Source of the DNA: Stereum hirsutum FP-91666 SS1 | Lineage: Eukaryota > Basidiomycota > Agaricomycetes > Russulales > Stereaceae | Assembly: GCF_000264905.1 (NCBI RefSeq) | Contig: NW_006763137.1 | Location: 1,496,727-1,560,726, forward strand | Direction of reading: 5' to 3' | Length of the DNA: 64,000 bases | Shown: positions 1 to 12,976 of the stretch, one piece after another | Position numbering within the stretch: the stretch's first letter is position 1 | How the letters are laid out: each line of letters begins with the position of its first letter | The notes under the pieces: generated by a model | Seen by the model: only the letters and a program-made list of their open reading frames with translations | What the model was told of the DNA's origin: nothing | Database searches by the model: none | Program-made: the position numbers and the translations under genes

Positions 1-2490
1 AGTCCAAGTCATGACCCTGTGCGGTGTGAGAGACATTCATAGTCAGAACAGATATAAGGAGAAGGTAAATTGTCTTACTCGGCGGTAGAGTACAATATCG
101 TTGTCTTACTAGTACCGAAGACATAGTCTGTCACGAGAATCTTACTATCTCTCCCATTCAAAGTGATGGCTCCTTGACTGGGTACCAACATCGAACCATC
201 GGATGTTGTGATATTTATTTGCGTCGTGGTCAAGGCCGTAGATCTGCAATATACCAATTCAGTGGTACGCCATGGCACAGAAGGACTATGTACGAACGTG
301 CTGTCATTATGCCTAATAACATAGAATGCAGCTCCGGTGTCCAGATTTCTCACTTCGGAGGTATGTACCAAGGTGGACGTGGTGTAGTTTGTCCCGTTAC
401 TGATTTGAATGGCTCCAAGGAAGTCACGAGAGGCGCGTAGAAACAATCCTATGTCCAAGCTTCGGTCCGTCTAGTGGCACTCTCCACACCAGAGAATTCG
501 TACCTTGAAGTCTCATCTCATTCATTTTCGGGGTTGTCACCCTGTTCTCGTTGATACCTAAGACAATATATTGAGATTCTCCGAGATAGTTAATACAGTC
601 TTGACAAACGTCTCACCTGCACCATAATCATAGCTAGAGTACACCGTAGGTTCCCCAGTTTGGCCGACGTTGGTTCCTCCAAAGGTCATGTAGATACCTT
701 GACATTAAAAAGTGGGAAACTTAGCCTTAGGAGAACCTGTGAACGAAAAATGGCATAATCCCACTCAATATAGTAGCGGTCTCCGCGCTGACAGGCATGT
801 TAACCTCTAGTATTTAAAAGGCTAGAAGGCGAAACATACTAGTTCTCCTTGTAAAACACGGTCTCTGTGACGCTTATCAGCGAGCTTCTGATTGAAGAAC
901 CTCTAACGGTGTGACTCACCCATTTGTGCGTTGTATTGACCGATCTCTGAAATTACCAATTGAATAGAACTCTCAGTGTCAAGCGATGCTCAGAATATTG
1001 TCTCAAGAACGTACCGAGATTCTCGTATCCTGTGCCGTTCCTGGTTCCAGACGCCCAGCTCAGGAGGAAGCCCCCACCAAACTAGCTCAATGTGGTTCAC
1101 AGTCAGAGAATGAAGGAGAATAGAAGGCCTTAAGCGCACCTCAGCTAGACACAACGGGTTGCTCGGAGCGACCGCTTTGTGCCCGGAGAGGTAGATAGTC
1201 TGGACCACTGCCCAGCTATGCCCGGTCGACTGAGGATAAGAATCTCCGCTGGGCGAAACAGAGCATGATTATGAGATTTCGAGAAGTCTCGACAAGCGAC
1301 GCACCAATAGATATTCACTGTGCCATTGCCGCCTAGGTCAGGACTGAAGTTTCCTGTAGTGCCAGAATGCTGAAAATACGAAGAGAATTAACGGCTTGAA
1401 TTTGAGTGAAAACATGTGTCCATGGCCTCCATGCACGTACCTGATCATTGAACGTCAAAGCTATGAGGCAGTCGTGAGAATCGAGCTTCAAGGATCATCA
1501 GCTGAAAATACGCACGAACAACAATGCCGTTCTCTCTGAACGTGTTGATCACGTCCTGCATGTAATCACTTCTTCCGGTGCCGGCGGTGAATTCATTCTC
1601 TGCCTGGACTGAATCATTGTCAGAGTAAGTGAGAGCGAGTCGAACGCGTATTGATACTCACCCAGGATGACTGGAAATGCGTTCAAAACGTTGTTAAAGT
1701 CTTGCTAGAGTACCTATAGTCAAAAGAACTCACTGTTCCCTCCGTTCGTGATCTGGTTTTGTGCTAAGATCTTCGAGACGGCAGTTATGTACGGTTTCCA
1801 GGCTATTGATCGTTTGAGTCAGTTCAAATATTGTCTGAGTAAGGTGGCCATATACCTTGGGTATAATTGACGTCGTCGGTCCTCAAGCTGCCAGGTACAT
1901 TCGTTGCGACCCATCCCGGAAACCCTCCACCCGTGGTCTCCGCATCTGTCAACAGCAATTCATATCGACCAACTGCTCGCCATCCAATATCGAGGTGAAC
2001 TCACTTATATACGGGCCAGGCCTACGTCGAGAGTATTAGTGCCCTACGACCAAAATCACGACGTTCCAAGGGCGCACCTCGCTATCATCCACAACCCCGC
2101 ATCCGCTGCATCGCTAATGAACCTCTGCAAGTCTCTCGTCGTACCTTCCTGCCAATCGCCATTCGTTCCGTTTGTATCAGGAGTCGGAAAGTGCAGCGCC
2201 CAGTTCACGTAGAAAGACACGGTGTTGAACCCATTTGCCTTCACCTTCTGGAACACGTCGGCCCAGAGATCAGGATTCGGCTGACGCCAAGGGTGTATCT
2301 CAGCAGAAAGTATGAACACGCGTTGCCCGAGAATGGAGAGACTGTGGGGGTCCCAAGTAACTTCATCGGTCAACCCGGTAGAGTTACGGCGGTACAGAGA
2401 ATGGTCGGAAGGATCCAGGTAGGATGACGCGCAGGCTAGTAGAGAGCTGTAGGCCAAGGTGACCAGAGCGAAGAAAACATGGAAGAACAT
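1..2490 (-). CDS. Beta-galactosidase, glycoside hydrolase family 35 (3' end beyond window)
   Basis: Secreted beta-galactosidase that removes terminal beta-galactose from oligosaccharides or cell-wall polymers. The start at 2490 gives a hydrophobic N-terminus ending in alanines that looks like a signal peptide. The first exon carries the GH35 entry region (motifs RVFILSAEIHPWRQP and GFNTVSFYVNWALHFP). Splicing then gives ARPGPYIN, the acid/base motif QAENEF (Glu codon at 1592-1594), and a candidate nucleophile Glu at 1140-1142 just before FGGGF. YMTFGGTN and SSYDYG follow. The segment at 75-458 (TGAAFYV, LNGRDSKILVTDY) belongs to the second beta-galactosidase domain. About ten introns are needed, and the reading frame stays open across all those I worked out. 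Two exons are only 17 and 20 nt long. The family is usually near 1000 residues, so roughly half the gene lies left of the window. Family call is firm; some exon edges are approximate. Confidence 0.9.
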
Positions 2491-3743
2491 GGCGTGCAGC
2501 CAAGTTGAGGAACGCCGACGTCAGTGCGCCGGTTTTATGTTGGGACGAGGGCGGTCGTTCCTCGGTGAGAAGTCATGGGACCGCGTCGGGCCCCGACGAG
2601 GACAGGCACCGAAATTGCACACAACAGAGCATGGTTGCAGCGGACCGAAATGAATATAGTATAAGATCGTCGAACAAAGATCGACAATGGCGATTTCGCC
2701 ACGAGAGCATGCTTGCGATAGATACTGGTTTCTGCTGATTACCACCATGCCACAGAAACACTATTGGTGCTATCAACCATGAATACATGGAGGGGTCAGT
2801 GTTAGGTAGCATCCATCTCGCATTCGCGCGCCATACGTGCCAAGGATGGATAAAGAAAGAAGGACGACGGAACAGTGAAGATGCTCTCTTGTCGGACTCG
2901 GATGCGCGCGCTTCGCACCAGGTGACACGGTTGGTGACCTCGAGTCGCATGGGAGAAGGGAAAGAATCGGGCCGCCACGCGTCATCACCAACAAATGCTC
3001 GAGAAAGTCAGACCGGACTCGGTTGAGGATGCATCGATGAGTGTTGGCAGTTGATAAGTAACGAATTTGCTATGGAAGTGCAGGATGAGCACAACGAGGT
3101 ACAGGTGGCAACCCAGTGGCACCGTGAGAAAGGAGGCTCTTCCGGATTGAACTTTGAAGGACGATGAGAACCATAATCGGACTGTAGCAAGCACAGGATC
3201 ATGCTGGAGGGCTGAACCGGCGTCCTTCGGACTACAAGAGAGCAATAATACTCATCGACCACGTTAAGTATCGTGGGGTCAAAGCTTTGAAGGCTGTTCC
3301 CCAATCATCCCACGACGAGGCATACCGAAGTTGCAGACCAAGGATTGAAGGAGTTAAAGCCCCTGCTTCATAATAAGCGCCAGTGTGAACCACAATTCGA
3401 AGCAGAGACAAAAATAAAAGACTCACCAGATGACAGACTCTCTACCCAATCCAGCTGCACTCGGCCGCCCATGATTCATCGACCGAATACTCGATACGCA
3501 CACCAATTTATAACATCGCGGGACACTTTGCGCTCATGTCACTAGGAATCTGACTATCCACATCAACACGAGCTCATCCTTGAGAACTGGAACTCCACAG
3601 GCGCCGCTTCTATGACCAGACCAGGCCTTGTCAAAGAAACTATCAGCCGCAATGTGATCTTCCCAGGTCTTCATATATAAATAAAGCGAACAAGTACATA
3701 CCCAACACTCACCCACCCACAGTCACCCACCCACACCACAACC
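2491..3743. other. Intergenic region, divergent promoters of GH35 and OYE copy 1
   Basis: About 1.25 kb between divergent genes. Open frames here are short and resemble no family I know. I see no RNA gene and no clear repeat. Both flanking promoters should lie here. Confidence 0.6.
3674..3683 (+). promoter_or_regulatory. TATA box of OYE copy 1
   Basis: TATATAAATA lies about 60 nt upstream of the start codon at 3744, followed by a C/A-rich leader with repeated CACCCACCCA. Placement is typical for a strongly or inducibly expressed fungal gene. No factor site is assigned. Confidence 0.55.
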
Positions 3744-5178
3744 ATGACCGTGCGCTACCCCTCCGACGACGTCGACCCGACCCCGCTCTCTCAACCCCTA
3801 CAATTCGCCTTCTCAGGCCGTACCGCCCCAAACCGTTTCCTCAAATCCGCCATGACCGAACGTCTCTGCACATGGTCCTCAACCAGTCTCGCCGCCCGAG
3901 GGATCCCGACGACGAACCTCGTGAACGTCTATCGGCGTTGGGGCGAAGGAGCGGTCGGGGTGTTGGTTTCTGGGAATGTTATGATCGACTATGAGCATAT
4001 CGAAGCTGCGGGGAACGCGATCATTCCAAGAGACGCGAAGTTTGAGGGGGAGAGGTTCGAAGGGTTTAGAGATGTGGCGAGGGAGGCGAAGAGGTATGGG
4101 AGTTTGTTGGTTGCTCAGGTCAGTCATCCTGGACGACAGGTCCCCGACACGATGCAGGAACATCCTATCTCTGCGAGTGACATTCATTTGAAAGGTATGC
4201 ATATCCATTCACGCAGGAAATTCATTTGATGGGTGGCTGACATGATGCCAACTGTGAATCGGGATAGGCACAGCCCTGGGCTCGACATTCGCTAAACCTC
4301 GCGCCGCGACACACGAAGAGATCGCGAACGTCGTCCAAGGCTTCGCCCACGCCGCCGAATATCTCGAGCGATCCGGTTTTGACGGTATCCAGCTGCACGG
4401 CGCGCACGGCTACCTCCTCGCCCAATTTCTCTCCCGAACGACCAACAAACGAACAGACGCCTATGGCGGCTCCCTCCGCAATCGTGCTCGCCTCGTCGTC
4501 GAAATCGGACAAGCGATCCGTAAAGTGACGTCTCCGAGATTCATACTCTGTATAAAGCTCAACAGCGTCGAATGGCAAGAGGGTGGGTTCGGTGTGGATG
4601 AGGCGAGGGAGGTATGCAAGATCTTGGAGGAGAACAGGTTCGATTTCGTCGAGCTTTCGGGAGGGACGTACGAGAAGCTCGTGTTTTATCATGAGAGGGA
4701 GAGCACGAAGAAGCGGGAAGCGTTCTTCATCGAGTTCGCGGAGAAGATCGTTCCGGGACTGTCGAAGACCAAGGTCTATGTTACCGGAGGGTTCAAAACG
4801 GTGGGGGCGATGGTGGAAGCTCTGAATACCGTCCCCGGAATCGGGATCGCACGTCCGCTTTGTCAGGAACCGTTGCTGTGCAAGGAGATTTTAGAGGGTA
4901 AGGTGAAGGGTGCGGTCGAGCAGAAGATCGACTTGACAGATGTTTCGTTGACGACTATAGCGGCAGGGGCGCAGATTAAGCAGCTAGGGAAGAATCAGGA
5001 GCCTATTGACCTGGGCGAGGAGAAGAATGTCGAGGTTTTCATGAGAGAGTTGAGCAAGTGGACGAATGCCCAGAAGAACAAAGCGGATGCAAGCGGTGGT
5101 CACAAGAAAGAAGCCGTTTATGGATTTATGGACCTCCCTGGTCCAGGAATCCCCGGATATGTCGAGGCGAAGTTGTAA
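3744..5178 (+). CDS. Old yellow enzyme family NADH:flavin oxidoreductase, copy 1
   Basis: FMN-dependent ene-reductase that reduces activated C=C bonds with NAD(P)H. Two exons, 3744-4194 and 4268-5178, with one 73-nt intron, give 453 aa, normal for the long fungal OYE subfamily. The N-terminus has the FMN-barrel entry motif SGRTAPNRFLKSAMTERL. The active-site pair is in LHGAHGYLLAQFL (His194 and His197), followed by TNKRTDAYGGSLRNR. VYVTGGF and ARPLCQEP near the end are phosphate-binding barrel motifs. A paralogue lies at 18250-19667 on the opposite strand with the same first-exon length (451 nt) and the same intron position, so the two arose by duplication. The substrate cannot be told from sequence. 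Family call is firm. Confidence 0.93.
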
Positions 5179-8100
5179 AACCCTAGACCGAGCGAGCAGA
5201 TATTTCTCGGTGTACTAGAAGTCAGTTTTTTTCCCCAATACAAGCCCACATGTGTAAGATTTGTAGTGTGTTTCAGACAAGCTTCAGGATGCATAACAAA
5301 GTCGACGAGAAACAAAGAAACAACAGCAAGCGCCAGCTCGGTACGAACATGTCAACCGGATCCACCCGATTGGCCGCCGTACGCGTGCCACAACCTTGGC
5401 CTGTGAATTCGAACCTCCTCTCGCCACCCACCCCCCTAAGTATTCACCCAGATTCACCCTCAAACATTGAAAATGACGTCATTCCCTCTCAATCGCACAG
5501 TGCTCCGCGACATCGCACGCGCAAACGGAACGGAAGCAAATTTCCTCGATCACCCCGAGTGAACATTGAACAATTTGACAAGTACTGTACGGTGACAGAG
5601 AGGATTGGCGATCACTGGCATTCTGCTGTGTCACGATCAAAATGTGTCCTTCTCATTGCCTATTATGGAGGCCACCTCTCGAAAACAAGGACGGCGGGCT
5701 GCTTTCGGTCTGTGGAAAGCCTCGGCGAGGAGAGAAAGCTGATAGACGAGATTTTTTGCGTGCTGAGATCTGTTGTAGGCAGTGAGTACTAGTAGAGCCC
5801 GGCGTCGCCTACATAAATCTTGATCTTTCAATCTTCCGACCGCCGCCCGACCGACCTGAAGTTTTCTGAGATTAAGTTAGAAGAGAAGACAAAGGCTCCG
5901 CATCCACATCAAAGACGACCTTCCTTTTCGAGCCCACCACACAACAAAACAAGCACGGCGTCCGTATAAGTAAAGCCTGTCTCCAGTCATATTGCAGTGA
6001 TGCCGAATCTTTGAGTGAGACCGCAGCGGGCCCGCCCGCGAAAATCTGCGCATCTCGGGCTGTGGGTCGGCGATGGAAATGAATTACTTAGCGGAAGGCG
6101 AGATTATGGTAATAGCTTTGAGCTGCGATACGCTATAGCTAACGTTGTGGTTAGGCCTGTGTTGGACGATGTTAGTCCGGAGGACGCGAGGAGGAAAGGT
6201 TGACGCTGTACGGTTGCGGGCGACGGTCAAGATCAAGCCGTCTTCGAGCATCCCCCCTAAAAAATGGAAACTCATGGCCACTCAAAACCGTAGAAAAACG
6301 ACGATGGACAAATTTTCTTGAAACACTCGCCGATCCTCCCAGCTCTGAATCATTAATTTCGATCTACGTGATCCGCGAATGCGTCGGGCGTCGAGTACAC
6401 ATAGGGGCTCAGTGAGGTGGTCTGACCGTGGCCCCTGTTCTCACTGCCATTAACCTCGACAAATATTCATGTTATTTGCGTAATTTACATGACAGTCGGC
6501 GAGCAGGGGCATCTCGGGATGGATGATTGATTCACGCCTCGATGTGCATTCTGCAACGATGACGACCAGCACCCATCGCCAACGAAGGATCATCCAGTGA
6601 ATGATATTTGCCGCCGGAGCTCCTGTCTGTGATCCACCCGGCAGTTACTCCTCGTCTCCGATGTCGCCTCTGTGCCCCTCGTACGTGTGCGTTAGCGTGC
6701 TCGTGAGCTCCTAGAATTCGGAAACGATCATGTACTATAGCTACATACCGTCGCATACCGTCCTGGAGCTCTCTAGTGTCAGTAGCGCAAGTGGTGCATT
6801 TATCGCAAGGAAGAAAGAAAGGAATGATGATGTCGCAAAGGAGCTTGGTTGGGAGACATTGACAGGAGATCCTATCATAATTAATGGTCCAGGGAGTATC
6901 GACGTCACCGATAAGTCCGTCTATACATAGTCAATATTTGCAAACGTCGAGGAAGGTTGTTATATCATGTATAGTCGAGTATGATGCGCCGGTGGTGCGA
7001 GGCCAAAGAAGAAGCCCGAAAGTCGAGAACTGAGGAGCTTAAGATAGGACCGTTCGGAGGTAGTTAGTACTTGTACTGTAAACGCGTAAAGGACCCGGAT
7101 GAGATTCAGACGATAGCAGCAATACATAGTCCAAGGATGGACCCAGAGTTTGATAGCCGGGCATTCAATGCAGTAGAGGCACATTCGTCCCTACTTACCG
7201 TCGCTCGACCGTAAGAAAAGACAACGGAAAGCTCGAAGGGGTAGGAGAGGCTCGAAAGGTACACCATGGACCGTCGTTCCGGGCGTCCGTATCTGTTTCT
7301 GGCGAACGATGATGATATTGGTCGTGGTTCGATAACCAATCCGTTCAACCGTTCAACCAGGGAAATGGAAGACCGGGGGAAGACGAAGGAGGAGGTTGAC
7401 CGGCGGCGCGTGAGAAGAGGCTTGTAAGAGTGCAGCGCTGGAAGAGACGCGCAGGTACACGAAGAGAGATGAAACGAGCCAAGAATATGAGAAAGGAGAA
7501 GAGTCGCGAGGCGGAAATGAAAGGCAACAGGGATAGGACATGATGTCAATTCTCGTAAGTCGAGGATACTGGGTTCACGAATTCGTAATCATCGAGTTGG
7601 AGACAAGGTTCGACCTAGAATAGGCAGCACAGGCGAGGAAAAGATGGCCTGAAGCTGAAAGTAGATGCTCCACGGCATGTTGAGGAAAGTCCGCGTCTGG
7701 AACGGGTCGAATGATGAGATTTGGAGTGCGAAAGGTGGTAGTTCGTCCGTTCGGAAGATGAGGGTTCAGAGAGCATGGGAATGGTCTCGACCGGACTGTC
7801 GAGCATGACGGTGACGCATGTTGGAGCGACGAACGGGGACCCTGGAGGAGAGTGTGCGACCGGGATACGTACGGGGGTCGAATGCTGTGGGCAGTCGTGT
7901 ATCTGAAGCAAAGATGAGTGTGAACGAGTCAGATAAACGTATTTGTGCAGGCGGCAGAGTGATGAACGCGGGGAAGTCGAGATGGCTTTGAAGCTGAGCA
8001 GGCAGGCATGATCCGGAGTATATTCCCCGGATGGCGCTCTTGAACGTTGTGGCGGGAGCAGCGCCCGTCCTGATTGGTGTTCCTGGGCCGTTCCGACCAG

Positions 8101-8437
8101 CGCCGAACCGGGTGCGGTCCGCCGTCGGTCTGTCACCAGCTTTCCTGCCAGCCTCGCCCCACCGTAAACGGCGAATGAGTGCTCACTCCCTCCTCTTCGT
8201 CAACCACCACCACCACCACCGTCAACCACAGTCCCCCGCCGTCGTTATCAACATCGTCGCCGACGACGCACTCAAGTCCGTCGTCGCCGTTCCGCACATC
8301 GCCGCCGCTCGCAGCACCATAGTCACCGCTGCTCACGCCCCTCCGATAATATCACACCGCAATTTTCGGTCTCCCTTTCCCCCTTTTCTTCTCATTTCAT
8401 CCACCGACACTCTTACTCCCACCCTACCGGCCGCACG
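5179..8437. other. Gene-poor region upstream of the REG1-like gene
   Basis: A 3.3-kb stretch with only short open frames. The longest (5250-5792 plus, 180 codons; 8031-8588 plus, 185 codons) have no recognisable motif and atypical composition. The last several hundred bases before 8438 are rich in CCACCA and CGTCGC runs and probably form the promoter and long leader of the REG1-like gene. I see no RNA gene or clear transposon. Confidence 0.5.
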
Positions 8438-11400
8438 ATGGCCAACTATCTTCCCCTTCTTCTCGTCTCTGTATCACATAATGCCGTACCCGACGATACC
8501 TCCCTCTCCACCCAGGCCCGCGGCCAAGTCGACTACCTCTCCCATGAGTGGCGTGAAGAGGACGTCTGGCGCTCCTGGCGCAATATGACCCGCCAGAAGA
8601 ACGAGATCGCAAACGGCGCAAGGTTAGAGAACGCCTCATGGCGCACTTGGTGGAAACAGCGCAATAAGCTGAAGACCATTAGCCCGGAGACTCTGAACTG
8701 GTCAGTGTTATCTCCTTATTTTCACTCTCCCATTCCCTTCGTACACATCTCTTTCGATGTGCTGCACTCCGTTCTTTTGGGGCGCTGCCTATCAAATCAC
8801 GCTGCGCCGATTGGACTCGGACGCCGTATCGCGCGGTCGCGTCGAGTTCCGTCCGGTGACATGGGTCCTGTCCTCTACCGTGCATGTCGTCCTCAGCCCT
8901 CGGTCCTCCTCGAACGTCGAAATTGCATGCATCCCTGGGTCCAGAGCAAGCATGGCGAGCACTGCTCATTTGCCTCCAAGCCCGGAACAAGGGCCTCATC
9001 TCCATTCTCCGGTATCCGATTCTCTCACCTCCGTGCACGGTGGCCCTAGCGCACACATCTACGGCGTCTGCTTATTTTGGCTTACGCATGTGCACATTTC
9101 ACAACGAGACTCGCGCTATCGACCGTTATGATCGCAACTCCTCACTGCCTATTCGTTTTTTCCATCCTGATACTGATCTCATCCTTGTAAACTTTTTTTT
9201 CTCCCAATGCAGGCTGAAAGACTCGGACGTCACTTGGCTCTACGGACCCCTACACACTGCCGTCGATTGGTCTCCTCCCCCAAGACCTCCACCAGATCCT
9301 GACAGTGTCGGTAAAGTTCAGTCTGTTGAGGATCGTCTAGGACTCACAAGTCACGTTGGCATCATCCCCGGGCGGAAACCGATTCTCAAGCATCGGTCTA
9401 TCGGTGAACTTCTCACCAATGCTCTACCTAACGCAGCAACGCCCGACGATAGTCCCGACGAGCTCGAGCCTATTGATGAAGATTACGAAGACGATTCTGA
9501 GGAGCCGCGGCCTCCACTGCTGCACACGAAGAGCGACACCAATATCACAAGATGGGCCGCACGTAATCATCCGTTGAGGAAGGACTCGCCTCCGCGTATC
9601 ATAGCGCAACAGTCGCCGAGCGCAAACACGACCGAATTGTACGATGCTTCTGTCGACCAGAGGAATAACCCTCCAATCGTCGTCGAGCGCTCTGGCTCGA
9701 GTGATTCAGCCAGGGAGACGACGGGAGGGAGTTCGCAGGACTTGAACGGCCAGGCGAGGGCAGGTGGACAGAAGAAACATATCAGTTTCAATACGTTTGT
9801 CGAACAGTGCATCGCTATCGATTCGCCACCCAAGTCGAGCAGCTTCGGCGGCCGTAGGATGACCAGTCCGAAGGCCTATGACGAAGCGTACGACGAGGGG
9901 TCCGTTCCTTTTCCTCTTCTGCACGTTCGGTCCGCACGCTCATTGATTTTCCCTTCCTTCTCCTCGCGGGGGATTCCGCTCGTCGTCGTTCAGGTACGAA
10001 GAAGATTCAGAAGCGGCGTATAACGAAGACATCATGGAAGAGACCTCTTTCTCCGATCGACGGAACGCCGGGTCGGATTCAGACGAGGAAGAAGAGGAAG
10101 AAGAGGACGACGAAGATATCCTCGAGATGCGCACCTCGTCCACCCGCTCGCGCTCGTCCTCCTCTTCCCGTTCCCCGGGCAACAACGGCAGCGCTATGTC
10201 GCATTCGTATCCCGCACGTATGGTCCGCCCCGCCCTCGCGAGGACGAACTCGTCGGATAAGGAACATATGACGATCGCGCCGATCGCGCCTACGATCCTG
10301 AAGACCACGGGCGTTGGCAATCAGACGACGATGGGTTACGGCGGGCACGGCTATGGCCATGATGGTACGCCGGGTCAGATACCGTTGGTGAATCTGGTGT
10401 ACGTCCCGCCGTGGAGTAATCCGAACGGGAACGGAAGCACGACTAGCAGTCCACCCATGCCTGAAGACGTCTATCGCCACTCCGAAGCTCGATTCAGTGT
10501 CGGCGGCAATAACGGCAATAACGCCAACAACGCCAACGCCAACAACAGGAACGCGTCGCCGAATTCCGCGTCCGGGTCGGGGTCCGCGCCTGGCTCGAGG
10601 TCGGCTTCAGGCTCGCCTTCGGATAAAGGGGGAGAGGAGGTTTCGCCCGTGCCGAGCGTGGAGGTGATGCCGCCGCCGGCGCAGTATGCGGGGAGCGCGA
10701 CGAGCTCTGGGTCGAATTCGCCGAGTTCGCCGTATGCGTATTCGAGTGGGGTTACGGGGCCGGGGATTAATGGGGGGAGGACGCTGGTTGGGGCGGGGAT
10801 TATGAATAAGATTCTTGGGGAGGGGGCGAGGGTTGGGGTCGTTGTGGGTGGTGTCGGTGGTGGTAGTGGTAGTGGAATCAATAGTAATGGGGGTGGAGGT
10901 GGTGGGGGAAGTGCTATTGGGATTGGGATTGGGTCGAGGAGTTCGTCGAGTTTGGAGGATGAGATGGATGTGGATGAGGAGGACGGGATCGATGAGGATG
11001 TGGATAAGAAGAGGATGGAGAGGGATTTGTTGAGGGAGAGGGAGAGGGAAATCGAGCGTGAGCGGGAGAGGGAGAAGGAGAGGAAGCAGGTGCATCAGGA
11101 GGTGGACGAGCATGATTATTTCGGGGGCACGGGCGACTTGAAGGAGAGTGCGGTGATGGTCGTGGGTGGGCTGAAGGAGAGCGGGAGCGCGGTGAGGAAA
11201 AAGAAGGAGAGTGTGGAGAGAAATTTGGCGCAGGCGGAGGTGGAGGCGGGGTTTGGGCCCGGGGTGGAGAGGGAGTCGAAACCGGTGGTGGCGTTGGACG
11301 AAAAGGCGGTTATGGATCGGAAAAAGGAGAAAGAGAGGATTAAGGAAAGGGAGAGGGAGAGGAGTAGGACGCCTTCGCATGGCGAGCAAGAGAATCTGAT

Positions 11401-12976
11401 GGATGTCGATCCACCATTAACACCCACATCTCAGGTCCCTATTCCTTCCTCCGCATCATCCTCACCCGTCTCTCCTACCTCAACATCCGCCGCCGCCACC
11501 ACCGCCACCCCACCACACTCCCAACCCGTCCCCGTTCCCATCCCCCGTTCTTCCACCACCAACTCATCCTCCGCTCAATCCATCCACGGCTACGGAATCG
11601 AAACCTCGCTCCTCTCACCGCCTTCCTCTCCCTTCCTCCCCTCACCCACCTTCTCCCGTGGTCGTTCCTCCGCCTCGTCACCCCGCAACCTCTCCATCGA
11701 CCGCGACGAGCCTAGTTCGCAATCCCACTCAAGGGGCCGCTCTATCACTCGGAGCTCGTCGTACTCGGATAGGGAGAGGAGCGGGAGTCGAGTTAGTTCG
11801 CCACTTGGGATCGCGTTGGCGGGGGGCGTGTCGCCACCGAATGGAAAGGCGATTCTTCCTTCGTCTGTTTCGGGGTCTTCCTCCGGGTCGGTGTCGGGAT
11901 CGAAATTGTATGATAAGGACGGGAGGGAGAGTAAAGAGGTTGGAGGGAGTTTGAGGGAGACGAGGGGCGTGGTCAGGGGGAGGATCGGGAGGAAGGTGAA
12001 TGAGAGTATTTCACCGCCTGGCCAAGGGGGAGTGGGCGTGAATGGGAATGGGGGGACGCCGGCGAGTTTGGATGCGGCTTCGGAGGGGCTTTGGAGGGAT
12101 GCGGTGGAGAGGAGTCCGTCGAGTTCGTCGATTGCGGGGTCGTCGGTGGCGGGGTCTGTGTCGGGATCGGTGAATGGTTCGGTGGCAGGATCTGTGAATG
12201 GCTCGGCAGCTGGATCTGGATCTGGGTATGGCGCTCAGGCTGGGATGGGAGCGAATTCGAACAATTCGAGCTCTTCGACGGTCGGTCCTACGCATACGAA
12301 CACCAACGCGAACACAAACACCACCGGCGTCAACGGAAACGCGGTCGGCCATGTCACAAAGGAGAACACGAAGTTGGCGATGAATATTCCGATTCCGATC
12401 CCGGAGGCGATCATGGAAGAGGAGGAGAACGCGAGGTCGAGGATGCCGACGCCGGCGAATTCTCCGGTTAGGGCGTTCAAGACGACGCCTGTTTATCCTT
12501 CGGATGGGTCTACAACTCCCAATGGCAACGCGGATTCCAGCTCTTTGGACAAGTGTCAACCTCAGCCTTCGACAACGTCGTCTCCAGCGCCGTCGAAAGT
12601 CAACTCGACGTCTGGTGCCGCTGGTCCTAGTACGCCTTCGAAACCTTCCGGCTCGAAATCAACACCGAGTCCGCCGCCGATGTTGAAGGGCGTCGGACAG
12701 CCAAGTACGGCGACGTCGAACGAGAAGGCGGCTGCTGCTGTTCGGAGTGCGTCCGATTCGTCGTCCGCGAGTGCGACGTCACCCATTAGTCCTGCCGAGA
12801 GGAGTCTTTCGAGTCCGCATGGGAAGGAGAAGGGTGGGGTGGTTCCGAATGGTGCGAAGAATCATGGAGAGAGGGAGAGGGAGGCTGAGCATGGGTTGCT
12901 TGGGAGGGCGGCGGATATGGCGACGAGTGCGAGGGGGTTCTGGGGGAGTATTTGGGGTGGGGGTGGGGGGAGTTAA
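8438..12976 (+). CDS. REG1-like PP1 (Glc7) regulatory subunit with DUF1752 domain
   Basis: Likely targeting subunit of protein phosphatase 1. In yeast Reg1 directs Glc7 to the Snf1 kinase pathway in glucose repression; the same role here is inferred. Three exons (8438-8700, 9213-9899, 9994-12976) give about 1310 aa. The N-terminus has the DUF1752 helix signature (YLSHEWREEDVWRSWR, ASWRTWWKQRNKLKT, LKDSDVTWLYGPL), split by an unusually long 512-nt intron. The conserved Reg1 core follows as KKHISFNTFVEQCIAID, where KHISF fits the RVxF-type PP1 docking motif. An acidic stretch then leads into a long low-complexity tail of Ser, Asn, Gly and Arg-Glu repeats. The start at 8438 is chosen because it precedes the conserved domain closely and opens a continuous frame. 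Confidence 0.85.

Noticed and set aside
5250..5792. 180-codon plus-strand frame downstream of OYE copy 1
   Set aside because: No motif, no splice-supported extension, and composition typical of noncoding sequence.
10607..11389. 260-codon minus-strand frame
   Set aside because: It lies opposite the low-complexity tail of the REG1-like gene and is a Pro/Arg/Leu-rich shadow of that repetitive sequence.
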